This document shows, in pieces, positions 16,412-24,410 of a stretch of 64,000 nucleotides of DNA (the first letter of the stretch is position 1; every line of letters begins with the position of its first letter). Origin of the DNA: CAYQQU01 sp964419545 (GTDB lineage Bacteria; Bacteroidota; Bacteroidia; Chitinophagales; Saprospiraceae); contig CAYQQU010000023.1 of assembly GCA_964419545.1 (NCBI GenBank), positions 1 to 64,000 of the forward strand. Reading direction: 5' to 3'. A program made the position numbers and the translations under genes. Under the pieces are notes generated by a model. The model was not told the origin of the DNA. It did no database searches and saw nothing but the letters and a program-made list of their open reading frames with translations.

Positions 16412-16546
16412 GCAGGATAAGTATTATTTATAAGACTGCAAAACTAATAAATTTCGCTTATAGCTCTTCTGGTTTCGCGCAGCAGCAAGCCGTAAGAGGA
16501 ACCGGAGCGGCAATGTAATAACTGAACCCGCAATGGTTTCGGGGAT

Positions 16547-16593
16547 AAAAAAAGGCCGCCGCATCCGGAAAACGCGTTTCCGGGCGGACGGCC
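16547..16593 (-). terminator. Strong minus-strand terminator upstream of oxyR
   Basis: A stem of about 16 bp (GGCCG-CCGC-CCGGAAA pairing with TTTCCGG-GCGG-CGGCC, 16554-16593) is preceded on the plus strand by seven A (16547-16553). Read on the minus strand this is a GC-rich hairpin followed by TTTTTTT. It would stop a minus-strand transcript coming from about 16.6-17.1 kb, where no protein gene is seen. Confidence 0.65.
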
Positions 16594-16644
16594 AGTATCA
16601 GATGAAAAGACACATGGGATTATAATCAGGAGTGCTTGCCTTCC

Positions 16645-17113
16645 AAAAAGGACAGCCGCCCCTCGCCGCGTCAAAAGTTGGTAAGAACCGGGGTTTAGTG
16701 CGGTTTGGCTTTCTGGGGGTGGCGGGGCAGCGGCTGTCTTGACCACCAAGGGTCACATCCCAAAACTCGATCAATGGAAAATATTGCCCGAAGCCGTGCG
16801 AAAACAGGTAGGAAAAGGGCGCATCCCATCAGCGGGATGCGCCGGGAAAAGCGATCATACTACAGAATCAGTGCGCAAAAAACTCAGTCTTCTTCCAGGT
16901 GATCACCGCCTGCCGGCGAAAAGTCCGGGGCGGCCTCCCGAAAGAGGACCAGCCCCGGCCTACCGGCTTCGCAATCTCCTGTTAAAAAATACGCTTACGA
17001 GGCGCTTACGACCGGGCAATGCCCGCCCGGGCAGGGTGATGCGCAGCGCCAGATGTCTTATTTTTTTATTTTGTGGAGCGATCCGGTGGGTATCGTTTAC
17101 AAGATCAAAATTA
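16645..17113 (-). ncRNA. Hairpin-rich locus, candidate structured RNA
   Basis: This stretch has no convincing protein gene but several strong stem-loops. Arms 16651-16659 and 16730-16738 close an 88-base domain preceded by AAAAA. Arms GGCGCATCCC (16818-16827) and GGGATGCGCC (16834-16843) are preceded by AAAA. A nested three-part stem lies at 16912-16977 (GCCGG/CCGGC, CCGGGGC/GCCCCGG, CCTC/GAGG). All T-runs lie on the minus-strand side of the hairpins. On the minus strand a -7 element TAATTTTG (complement of 17106-17113) could start an RNA of about 285 bases ending at the 16818-16843 hairpin. No known RNA family was recognised. Confidence 0.4.
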
Positions 17114-17133
17114 GGCCAAAAGAATGAGCCACG

Positions 17134-17161
17134 TTGGGACAATTTGGGACATCTTGGGACA
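17134..17161. promoter_or_regulatory. Three TTGGGACA boxes at 10-bp spacing
   Basis: TTGGGACA occurs at 17134-17141, 17144-17151 and 17154-17161, exactly one helical turn apart. They lie 82 bp before the ECF sigma gene on the plus strand and 21 bp behind the minus-strand TAATTTTG element. The helical phasing suggests cooperative binding of one regulator. Confidence 0.55.
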
Positions 17162-17242
17162 GCCCCCGCAGAAGTTTCCGGAAAATGTAACCCGGATTAA
17201 ACCCCCGGCGCTACCGTCAGTCAAATCATTCAAACTACTGAA

Positions 17243-17806
17243 GTGCATAGAACCGTGACCGGCGCAACGGACGAAAAAATCCTGGCCTTGCTCTCCGAGC
17301 CGCACTCCACCGAGCGGGGGTTCCAGATGCTGGTGGAAAATTACCAGGAACGCCTCTACTGGCACGTGCGCCGCATGGTTTTTGATCACGAAGACGCCAA
17401 CGATGTCCTGCAGAATTGTTTTATTAAGGTGTACCGCAGCGTACACAAATTTCGGGGGCAATCGAAATTATACACCTGGTTGTACCGCATCGCCACCAAC
17501 GAAGCCATTACCTTTTTGAGTCGTAAAAAACGACAACAGGCGGCTGCGATCGACGATGAGGAAAATGCGCTGGCCAACCAGCTGCGGGCCGACGCCTACT
17601 TCGACGGCGACGAGGCTCAGCTGCAATTGCAGCTCGCCTTGGAACAACTGCCCGAAAAGCAAAGGCTGGTGTTCAACCTGCGCTATTACGACGAGATGAG
17701 CTATAAGGAAATGTCGGAAGTGCTCGACACTTCCGTCGGCGCCCTGAAAGCCTCGTATCACCACGCAGTGAAAAAAGTAGAAAACTACCTTCGGGAAGTC
17801 CTGTAA
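17243..17806 (+). CDS. ECF-type RNA polymerase sigma factor
   Basis: The 187-residue protein has sigma region 2 (about 25-90, ENYQERLYWHVRRMVFDHEDANDVLQ and FRGQSKLYTWLYRIATNEAI) and region 4 (about 125-180, LPEKQRLVFNLRYYDEMSYKEMSEVL). It lacks regions 1 and 3, as ECF sigma factors do. Two membrane or exported proteins follow at 10 and 18 bp, a common Bacteroidota layout in which a membrane protein controls the sigma factor. Three phased TTGGGACA boxes lie upstream. Its regulon is not evident here. Confidence 0.92.
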   Translation: MHRTVTGATDEKILALLSEPHSTERGFQMLVENYQERLYWHVRRMVFDHEDANDVLQNCFIKVYRSVHKFRGQSKLYTWLYRIATNEAITFLSRKKRQQAAAIDDEENALANQLRADAYFDGDEAQLQLQLALEQLPEKQRLVFNLRYYDEMSYKEMSEVLDTSVGALKASYHHAVKKVENYLREVL

Positions 17807-17816
17807 TACTGGAACT

Positions 17817-18332
17817 ATGAAAAAGGAAAAAAATAATATTCGGAAAGAACTCGAGGAACTGTCGCCGCTACTGGCCGGCCTCAAAAACAAAAGCGAGCCG
17901 CCGCCCTTCCAAACCCCCGAGCATTACTTCCACCAGCTGACGCACCAGGTTATGGAGCAAGTTAAGCTGGAACCGAATCCGCACGGGCCGAAAAAAACAC
18001 CGGACGCCGCCGGTGCATGGTGGCGACGACTCCTGAACCCCCGCCTGGCCACGGCCTTCGCCGCAGCGGTCGTCCTCCTCGTCGCCGCCGTCTGGCTCTG
18101 GCAAGCCCAAAGCGGTCCGGACGAAGCGGTCGCGGCCGAACTGACCACCGAAGAAATGGACCGGTACGTCTCCGTCAACATCGACGAGTACGAGCTGGAG
18201 TGGCTCCTGGAAACGGCGTCCGTGGAAGGGGAGCTGCCCGCCGCAGCGACGCCCCCCGAGGAAGCTCTCGATGAATACCTGGATGATATCCTGGAAGAGA
18301 TGGAGCTCGAAGAACTGGAAGAACTGTTGTAG
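17817..18332 (+). CDS. Single-pass membrane protein, putative anti-sigma factor
   Basis: The 171-residue protein has a cytoplasmic N-terminal part (about 1-75), one transmembrane helix (about 80-98, TAFAAAVVLLVAAVWLW), and a very acidic outer tail ending in a run of Glu and Leu (EEMELEELEELL). It begins 10 bp after the ECF sigma gene. Position and topology suggest it holds the sigma factor at the membrane, but no conserved anti-sigma zinc motif is visible, so this is inference from context. Confidence 0.6.
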   Translation: MKKEKNNIRKELEELSPLLAGLKNKSEPPPFQTPEHYFHQLTHQVMEQVKLEPNPHGPKKTPDAAGAWWRRLLNPRLATAFAAAVVLLVAAVWLWQAQSGPDEAVAAELTTEEMDRYVSVNIDEYELEWLLETASVEGELPAAATPPEEALDEYLDDILEEMELEELEELL

Positions 18333-18350
18333 TCAAATCGAAAACCAAAC

Positions 18351-18818
18351 ATGAAAAAGATAATATTCACACTTTTATTGTTCCTGGGCATTGCGGGGCC
18401 CCTCTGCGCCCAGATCGTCGACGACGAACTCGACAAGCCAACCCTGGAGCGGGTGCGCGCCCAGCGGGTGGCCTTCATTACCAACAAACTGGAGCTGACT
18501 ACCGGCGAAGCCGAAAAATTCTGGGCGCTGGAAAACGAGTACGAAGCGGAAAAAGAAAAGATTCGCGAAAAATACCGGGCCGGCCGCAGCATCGAATCGA
18601 TGTCCGACCAGGAAGCGGATCGCTTCATCCAGGATCGCTTCACTATGGAAGGGGAATTGCTCAGCCTCAAGAAGGATTATTACCAGCGGTTCATAAAGAT
18701 CGTTTCGCCCCGCAAGATCGCCCTGTACAACAAGGCCGACCGGGAATTTAAACGCTGGCTGCTGGAACAGATCCGTAAACGCCGCCTCAACCAGCGCGGT
18801 CGCTTTCGCGATGACTGA
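18351..18818 (+). CDS. Exported helical protein of the sigma operon
   Basis: The 155-residue product has a signal peptide (MKKIIFTLLLFLGIAGPLCAQ) followed by an all-helical charged region (ITNKLELTTGEAEKFWALEN, and later KDYYQRFIKIVSPRKIALYN) that recalls Spy/CpxP-like periplasmic chaperones and the LTxxQ pattern. It is the third gene of the ECF sigma operon (18 bp after the membrane protein). It may sense or buffer envelope stress. The resemblance is by pattern only. Confidence 0.65.
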   Translation: MKKIIFTLLLFLGIAGPLCAQIVDDELDKPTLERVRAQRVAFITNKLELTTGEAEKFWALENEYEAEKEKIREKYRAGRSIESMSDQEADRFIQDRFTMEGELLSLKKDYYQRFIKIVSPRKIALYNKADREFKRWLLEQIRKRRLNQRGRFRDD

Positions 18819-18866
18819 GGATTGACAGGGGCTGAAAATAATCGGGCGTAATTTTTCCCGAGTACT

Positions 18867-18874
18867 TACCTTTA
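18867..18874 (+). promoter_or_regulatory. Promoter-like TACCTTTA before the DMT transporter
   Basis: TACCTTTA (18867-18874) resembles the TAnnTTTG -7 element and ends 8 bp before the ATG at 18883, so the mRNA leader would be almost absent. No clear -33 TTG is seen. Confidence 0.35.
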
Positions 18875-18882
18875 CCGGCCGT

Positions 18883-19797
18883 ATGAAGCCGCTATTCAAA
18901 GCTCACGTCGCCCTGTTCCTGGTTGCGCTGATTTACGGCGCCAATTACACGATCGCCAAGGTCGTCATGGATGAAGGCTATCTGCAGCCGTTCGCTTTCA
19001 TCCTTTTGCGGGTTGTCGGCGGTGCGCTGCTGTTCTCCCTTTTTCATCAGGCCTTCATTCGCGAGCGCGTCAGCCGCGCCGACCTGCCGCTGCTGGTCTT
19101 GTGCGGCCTTTTCGGCATCGCCGCCAACCAGCTATTTTTTTTCAGCGGCCTGAAACTGACGACGCCCATCAACGCTTCGCTGATCATGACCACCACCCCG
19201 ATCCTGGTGTTGCTCTCTTCTTCTCTGCTGATCGGCGAACGCATCACCCTCAATAAGATCCTCGGGATCGCCCTGGGCGCTTCCGGCGCTGTATTGCTCA
19301 TCAGCTACGGGCGGCAGGTAAGCTTCGACAGCGACGGGCGACTGGGCGATTTCCTGGTTTTTCTCAACGCCTCCTGCTTCGGGATTTACCTGGTGCTGGT
19401 CAAAACCCTCATGAAAAAATACCACCCCATCACGGTGGTGCGCTGGATTTTCGTTTTTGGTCTGATCTTTGTCGTACCTTTTGGGGCGCCACAACTGCCG
19501 GCCGTTGTCTGGGCCTCTTTTACTCCGGGCGTTTGGCTATCGATCACCTACGTTATCATTTGCACTACGGTGCTCGCCTATTTTTTTAATGCTTACGCCC
19601 TCAGCGTGGTCAATCCGTCAGTGGTCAGCATCTACATCTATCTGCAGCCGGTGCTGGCCACGCTGATCGCCTTGCTTTCGGGCAGCGACCGCCTCGACCT
19701 GGCCAAGATCACTTCCGCCATCCTCATTTTTGCCGGCGTCTATCTGGTCGGGCGATCCGCACCCAGCCGGAAGCATCGGACATCAACATATAAGTGA
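18883..19797 (+). CDS. EamA/DMT-family transporter (RhaT-like permease)
   Basis: The 304-residue protein has ten predicted membrane helices arranged as two EamA repeats (about 6-140 and 155-290). The typical first helix is VALFLVALIYGANYTIAKV, and the second repeat ends VSIYIYLQPVLATLIALLSG. Such proteins export metabolites or amino acids; the substrate cannot be read. It is a single-gene unit. Confidence 0.9.
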   Translation: MKPLFKAHVALFLVALIYGANYTIAKVVMDEGYLQPFAFILLRVVGGALLFSLFHQAFIRERVSRADLPLLVLCGLFGIAANQLFFFSGLKLTTPINASLIMTTTPILVLLSSSLLIGERITLNKILGIALGASGAVLLISYGRQVSFDSDGRLGDFLVFLNASCFGIYLVLVKTLMKKYHPITVVRWIFVFGLIFVVPFGAPQLPAVVWASFTPGVWLSITYVIICTTVLAYFFNAYALSVVNPSVVSIYIYLQPVLATLIALLSGSDRLDLAKITSAILIFAGVYLVGRSAPSRKHRTSTYK

Positions 19798-20069
19798 CAT
19801 CTTCATAACAATCAAAATGCTATATCAAAAATTAACAAATACAACATCGGTAAAATTATTTTTATTCTTAAATTGTTAGTATTAAGTGAGTTACGAGATC
19901 GACCGCTTACCGGGCTAAACCTACCGTTTCCTTAATAGTGCATTCGCCGGCTGGCGTTTTTGGCGCAATTTTAACTATATTGGGAAAGTCAGGGAGAAAT
20001 ACGAATGAGATAGAATCGGGTGAACCCCGGATGTGAATTTCGGGATTAAAAAAATCATATCATACTCCT
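19798..20069. other. AT-rich intergenic stretch
   Basis: No gene is seen. The first half is AT-rich. A short hairpin CGCC-ggct-GGCG followed by TTTTT near 19943-19960 could be a weak terminator for the transporter gene. Promoter elements for the TPR gene must lie in the second half, but none matches the consensus well. Confidence 0.35.
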
Positions 20070-21467
20070 ATGAACAGTGAGAACCACCAGACGATCTTTG
20101 ATCTTGTCGCAGCTTACGAGGCCCTCAATGAGAGGGGGGTGGTTGCCTACCTCGACGAACAGTCTTTTTTCAAGATTATCAGCTACTACGAAGACGAAGA
20201 ACAAATGGACCAGGCGCTGGAAGTGGTGGAGCGGGCCATCGCTTACCACGGGTATTCCGTTGCTTTCCTGATCCGCAAGGCGCAGCTCCTCATCGACGCC
20301 AACCGTCCGGAGATGGCCCTGCCCGTACTCGATGACGCCGCCGTCTTTGCACCTTCGGATATCCAGATCGATATGATGCGCGCCGAAGCCTTCACTTACC
20401 TGGGGCAGCACGAAGCGGCGCTCTCCCTTTTGGAATCGAGAAAAGAGGACGCCAAGCGGGAGAACCTCAGCGACATACTGGTGTTGGAGGCCCTCGTCTA
20501 CGAGCGGGAAGAACAGTTTGAGCGCATGTACTTCACCCTGCGGGCGGCCGCCGGAGAGAACCCGCGCAACGAAGAAGCCCTGGAACGCCTCTGGTTCTGC
20601 ATCGAACAGACCAAAGCCTACAGCGAGAGCATTCGCTTTCACGAAGGGCTCCTCGATGAAGATCCCTACGCTCCGATGGTCTGGTTCAACCTCGGCCACG
20701 CCCACGCCTACCTGGGCAATTACGAAGAGGCCATCGAAGCCTACGAATACGCTTTTATCACCGACCCCCAATTCGAAGACGCCTACCGCCATTTCGCCGA
20801 ACTCTGCCTCGAACTGCGGCAGTATCGCAAAGCGCTGAACGGCTATCAGGAGATGCTCGAGCACTTCAACCCGGATATCGACCTGTACTACAACATCGGC
20901 CAGTGCTACCAGGAAATGGGCCAGTTTGCCCTGGCGCGCCGCTTTTTCAAAAAAGCTCTGGACCTCGATCCCCTCAACGACGAGGTGTTCTTCCATATCG
21001 GACAATGCTATTCCGCCGAAGAGAAATGGACCAGCGCCCTGCGCGCCTACCGCAAAGCTATTCGCATCGAAGATAATCGGGAGGAATACTGCGCCGCGAT
21101 CGCCCACGTGTACTGCGAGCTGGAGCAGCTGGATAAAGCGGAGTACTACTACCGGCGAGCCACCGAACTGGCGCCCGAACAAAGCGATTACTGGATCCAT
21201 TTCGCCAGCTTCCTCATGGCGGAACGCCGGGTCGGACTGGCGCTGGAACTGATCGACGAAGCGGAAATGGCCTGCCCGGAATCGGATATCTTGTTTACCC
21301 GCGTGGCTTGCCTGCTCGTCGCCGGCCGCCGCCGCGAAGCCTTCTACTGGCTGGGAGAAGCGCTGTACGAAGATTTTGCAGGCCACTACCTGCTGTTCGA
21401 ACTGGCCCCTCATCTCGGGTACGATTCCGAACTGATCAACTTCATCGACCGCTACCGCTACGATTGA
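20070..21467 (+). CDS. Cytoplasmic TPR-repeat protein
   Basis: The 465-residue protein has no signal peptide and is built almost wholly of tetratricopeptide repeats, most clearly at about 205-240 (PMVWFNLGHAHAYLGNYEEA), 270-310 (DLYYNIGQCYQEMGQFALAR), 310-340 (EVFFHIGQCYSAEEKW) and 345-380. It is a protein-interaction scaffold of the type common in Bacteroidota. No catalytic motif is seen. A small stem GAACCC/GGGTTC (21477-21493) separates it from the convergent ROK kinase gene. Confidence 0.85.
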   Translation: MNSENHQTIFDLVAAYEALNERGVVAYLDEQSFFKIISYYEDEEQMDQALEVVERAIAYHGYSVAFLIRKAQLLIDANRPEMALPVLDDAAVFAPSDIQIDMMRAEAFTYLGQHEAALSLLESRKEDAKRENLSDILVLEALVYEREEQFERMYFTLRAAAGENPRNEEALERLWFCIEQTKAYSESIRFHEGLLDEDPYAPMVWFNLGHAHAYLGNYEEAIEAYEYAFITDPQFEDAYRHFAELCLELRQYRKALNGYQEMLEHFNPDIDLYYNIGQCYQEMGQFALARRFFKKALDLDPLNDEVFFHIGQCYSAEEKWTSALRAYRKAIRIEDNREEYCAAIAHVYCELEQLDKAEYYYRRATELAPEQSDYWIHFASFLMAERRVGLALELIDEAEMACPESDILFTRVACLLVAGRRREAFYWLGEALYEDFAGHYLLFELAPHLGYDSELINFIDRYRYD

Positions 21468-21512
21468 TTTTGTTTTGAACCCGCAATGGGTTCTTTGCGA
21501 AACAATACTACA

Positions 21513-22253
21513 CTACCGTGCAGCGTGTAATGCCGCTCCGACGATACCCGCGTTATTGAGCAAGCGGGCGGGCGTCACCGGCGCTTTGGTGGAGAGATAG
21601 ACTTCGTAGTTATTGAACCGTTTGCTGATGCCGCCGCTGAGAATAAACTGATCGGGCGTGAACAAGCGTTCGAGGTGCAGCAAATATTCATTGAAGCGGC
21701 GGCCCCACACCTCCCAGCTCAGGTCGAGGTTCTTGCGCGCGGAATTGGAGGCGTAGTGCTCGGCCACCATATTGCGCAGGTGCAGGTGCCCCAGCTCGGT
21801 ATTGGGCACCAACTGCCCGTCGATGAACAAGGCGCTACCCAGCCCCGAACCGATGGTTACCAGGATGACCACCCCGTTTTGTCCTTTCCCCACGCCGAAT
21901 TGCATCTCCGCGATCCCCGCAGCATCGGCGTCGTTGAGCACCTCGACCGCCAGGCCGGAGGCTTCGGAAAGCAGAACGTTGACGTTACGGCCGATCCACT
22001 CTTTGCTGATATTGGCCGCCGAGTGCGCGATCCCGTGTTTGATGATGGCCGGAAACCCACACCCGATCGGCCCGTTCCACCCCAGCTCGCGGGTCAGATC
22101 GGCAAACGTACGGGCCATCCCGTCCGGATCCGCCGGCCGCGGCGTAGGCAAGCGACGCCGCTCCGACAATAGCTCGCCACTGCGCGTATCGATCACCGCC
22201 CCCTTAATACCGGACGCACCGACGTCAATTCCCAACACTTCGTAAGCCTGCAT
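21513..22253 (-). CDS. ppgK: ROK-family kinase, polyphosphate glucokinase type
   Basis: The ATG at 22253 (MQAYEVLGIDVGASGIKGAV) is chosen; the open frame extends upstream only through a GT-rich repeat. The 246-residue protein has the ATP-binding DVGASGIKG motif, the sugar-binding NDADAAGIAEM and the phosphate-2 loop TIGSGLGSAL. It lacks the Cys-rich zinc motif of classical ROK glucokinases, which together with its short length fits polyphosphate glucokinases that phosphorylate glucose using polyphosphate or ATP. It is the last gene of a minus-strand cluster. Confidence 0.8.
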   Translation of the reverse strand: MQAYEVLGIDVGASGIKGAVIDTRSGELLSERRRLPTPRPADPDGMARTFADLTRELGWNGPIGCGFPAIIKHGIAHSAANISKEWIGRNVNVLLSEASGLAVEVLNDADAAGIAEMQFGVGKGQNGVVILVTIGSGLGSALFIDGQLVPNTELGHLHLRNMVAEHYASNSARKNLDLSWEVWGRRFNEYLLHLERLFTPDQFILSGGISKRFNNYEVYLSTKAPVTPARLLNNAGIVGAALHAAR

Positions 22254-22276
22254 GATATGGTTTGAAATTTGAGTTT

Positions 22277-22323
22277 GAGTTTGGGTGTGGGTGTGAGTGT
22301 GGAGCACACCCACACCCAAACTC
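22277..22323. repeat. Perfect 19-bp GT-rich inverted repeat
   Basis: Arms GAGTTTGGGTGTGGGTGTG (22277-22295) and its exact complement (22305-22323) flank a 9-base loop. The right arm overlaps the stop codon of the cyclophilin gene. No T-run follows on either strand, so it is not a standard terminator; it could stabilise an mRNA end or reflect slippage in a GT-rich microsatellite. Confidence 0.8.
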
Positions 22324-23200
22324 ATTTAACCACTCTCACCTTCATCCAAACATCCTCCACCGGCCGGTCCCCCGGCCGCCTGGGCGCCGCTGCAATCTTG
22401 TCGACGACCTCCAGCCCCTCGATCACCCGTCCGAAAACGGTGTATTCCTGGTCGAGGAAGGGCGTACCGCCCAGTTCGAGGTACGCTTCGCGCTGCGCCT
22501 GAGGATAGCGGAAGTTTTTCTGCGCCTCGAAGCGATCCAGGTCGGTAGCGCTCACCGCCCGCCCCTGGACGATGTAAAACTGGGAGCCGGAAGAAGCTTT
22601 CTCCGGATTGACCTGATCCCCTTTGCGGGCGGCGGCCAAGGCGCCTTTGACGTGCACGAGGGAGTCAACAAACTCGGCCGGTACGGTATAGCCCGGCCCG
22701 CCGCTGCCCAGGCGGGCCTGCGGGCCGGCGTTGCGCGACAGCGGATCGCCGCCCTGGATCATAAAGCCTTCGATGACGCGGTGGAAGAGCAGGCTGTCGT
22801 AGAAGCCTTCGTCGGCCAGCTTCAGAAAATTGTCGCGGTGCTGCGGGGTGTCGTCGTACAACTGAATGAGCATGGTCCCGAATTCGGTCTCCAATTCAAC
22901 AAGACAAGCCTCCGGGGGGCTGACGAGGATGCGTTCGGTTTTCACTTTCGATTTATTTCCTTTGATGGCTTTGAGTTTTACGAGATAGTTGCCCGAAGCG
23001 CCGTAGCGATGGGTAGGCGACGGCTTGGTAGAGGTGGCGCCGTCGCCGAAATCCCACTCGTAGGTTTCGGCTTTTTCCGACTGGTTGTTGAATCGGATCT
23101 CGGCGGGCGCTTCCAGTTCTCCTTCGTAGCTGAACTGCGCTACGGGACGGGAGCAGGCGGCGGCCAGCAACAAGGCGGCCGGTAAGATCAAGCGATGCAT
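22322..23200 (-). CDS. Lipoprotein cyclophilin with N-terminal PKD domain
   Basis: The ATG at 23200 gives a lipoprotein signal (MHRLILPAALLLAAAC, lipid Cys16). The 292-residue product then has a PKD domain (about 20-100, YEWDFGDGATS) and a cyclophilin-type peptidyl-prolyl isomerase domain (about 110-285, LLFHRVIEGFMIQGGDP). It would speed proline isomerisation in the folding of periplasmic or surface proteins, with the PKD domain as a stalk. The second half of the enzyme carries the Bacteroidota insert region KNFRYPQAQREAYLELGGTP. It lies 25 bp after a second cyclophilin gene. Confidence 0.9.
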   Translation of the reverse strand: MHRLILPAALLLAAACSRPVAQFSYEGELEAPAEIRFNNQSEKAETYEWDFGDGATSTKPSPTHRYGASGNYLVKLKAIKGNKSKVKTERILVSPPEACLVELETEFGTMLIQLYDDTPQHRDNFLKLADEGFYDSLLFHRVIEGFMIQGGDPLSRNAGPQARLGSGGPGYTVPAEFVDSLVHVKGALAAARKGDQVNPEKASSGSQFYIVQGRAVSATDLDRFEAQKNFRYPQAQREAYLELGGTPFLDQEYTVFGRVIEGLEVVDKIAAAPRRPGDRPVEDVWMKVRVVK

Positions 23201-23225
23201 AGTTCCTGAGTTTATGCCAATGGGA

Positions 23226-23870
23226 TCAGTCAAGAATGCGAACTTTCATTTTTACGTCCTGCTGGGGGCGATTGCTGGGATCGGTGGCCAAGGCCGTGAT
23301 CCGGCCGATGACTTCCATGCCTTCCACCACCTCGCCGAAGACGGTGTATTCATTGTCGAGAAAGGGCGCGCCGCCTTCGCTGAGGTAGCGCTCCCGCTGC
23401 TCGGGCGTGTACTGGATACCGCGCTGCTTTTCGATCTGGTCGAGGAGCGACGCGCTGACGCTCTTCCCCTCGACAATGTAAAACTGCGAGCCTGACGATT
23501 CTTTGCGCGGGTTGACCTGGTCGCCCGTGCGCGCCGCCGCCAGCGCACCCCGGAAGTGGAACGCTCCGAACTCGGCCGGCAACTGGTAGCCCGGCCCGCC
23601 GCCGCCGAGCATCTGCCCGGGCGCCGCATTGCGCGAGTCGGGATCACCGCCCTGGATCATAAAACCCGGAATGACGCGGTGGAAAAGCAACCCGTCGTAG
23701 AAGCCCTCCTCGGCCAGCTTCACGAAATTGTCGCGATGACCCGGCGTGCTATTGTACAATCGCACCTTCATCACCCCGTAGTCCGTCTCGATCTCGGCAA
23801 AGGTATCTCCACTATCGTTGCATCCCCAAAGAAGCAGAGCAACCAAAATGAAGCCTGTTATTCGCTGCAT
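23226..23870 (-). CDS. Lipoprotein cyclophilin-type peptidyl-prolyl isomerase
   Basis: The 214-residue protein has a lipoprotein signal (MQRITGFILVALLLWGC, lipid Cys17) followed directly by a cyclophilin domain with LLFHRVIPGFMIQGGDPDSR and SGSQFYIVEGK. It is a paralogue of the next gene downstream but lacks the PKD stalk; the shared sequence suggests a tandem duplication. Role: proline isomerase for extracytoplasmic protein folding. Confidence 0.9.
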   Translation of the reverse strand: MQRITGFILVALLLWGCNDSGDTFAEIETDYGVMKVRLYNSTPGHRDNFVKLAEEGFYDGLLFHRVIPGFMIQGGDPDSRNAAPGQMLGGGGPGYQLPAEFGAFHFRGALAAARTGDQVNPRKESSGSQFYIVEGKSVSASLLDQIEKQRGIQYTPEQRERYLSEGGAPFLDNEYTVFGEVVEGMEVIGRITALATDPSNRPQQDVKMKVRILD

Positions 23871-23904
23871 AGTACTATTGTTTTTACCAAACCCTTTGTC
23901 TTTC

Positions 23905-24255
23905 CTACTTTTCTTCCAGCTCCCGAAAATACCGGATAATATTCTCCTTGAGCAGCCGCTCCTGCGCTTTCAGATTGCCGGCCGGCGCCTTGCGCACCAG
24001 CTCGTAATGCGGCCACCCGTCGGCGTCGCGGCCCAGAAAGCGGTAGAACCCCGCGAAGCTCAACACCTGACAGACGGCGACGTGCATCAGGTCCTGCTTC
24101 TCCTCTTTGGTGAAAGAGTCTTTCAACCAGCCCAGCTCCTGAACGCCGATCAGAAAAAGGATGGCGTTGAGATCAGGCAGTTGTTCGCGTCCGAAGCTGT
24201 CTTTAACGAAATGCCGGACTTTCAGCCACTCAAAATCCAGCTCCCAGTCCTCCAT
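23905..24255 (-). CDS. Conserved hypothetical protein
   Basis: The ATG at 24255 (MEDWELDFEWLKVRHFVKD) is preferred over a TTG 21 bp upstream, because a -7-like element TATATTTG (complement of 24274-24281) overlaps that TTG. The 116-residue product is soluble and helical, with GFYRFLGRDADGWPHYELVR near its centre. I do not recognise a functional family; similar short proteins occur in other Bacteroidota. It is 34 bp upstream of the first cyclophilin gene and may share its transcript. Confidence 0.6.
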   Translation of the reverse strand: MEDWELDFEWLKVRHFVKDSFGREQLPDLNAILFLIGVQELGWLKDSFTKEEKQDLMHVAVCQVLSFAGFYRFLGRDADGWPHYELVRKAPAGNLKAQERLLKENIIRYFRELEEK

Positions 24256-24352
24256 ACCCGTTTTTTTGATTTGCAAATATAAGGATTGTTCCCGGCATGG
24301 GGTTCAGCGTGGGAAAAAGGTGCAAACTTATATTCACGGTTGCGCAATCGAC

Positions 24353-24375
24353 TAATCCATGAATAATCCGGGTTA
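24353..24375. repeat. AACCCGGAT palindromic repeat, half copy
   Basis: TAATCCATGAATAATCCGGGTTA, given here by position with core ATGAATAATCCGGGTTA, matches the right part of the full palindrome at 55890-55923. It sits between two minus-strand genes. Confidence 0.6.
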
Positions 24376-24410
24376 GCACGGCCGTGATCCCTGTCGGTTT
24401 GTTCCTCGTC

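Noticed and set aside
16739..17200. Open frame of 153 codons in the hairpin-rich locus
   Set aside because: Composition is random and it spans strong inverted repeats; no start signal or domain was seen.
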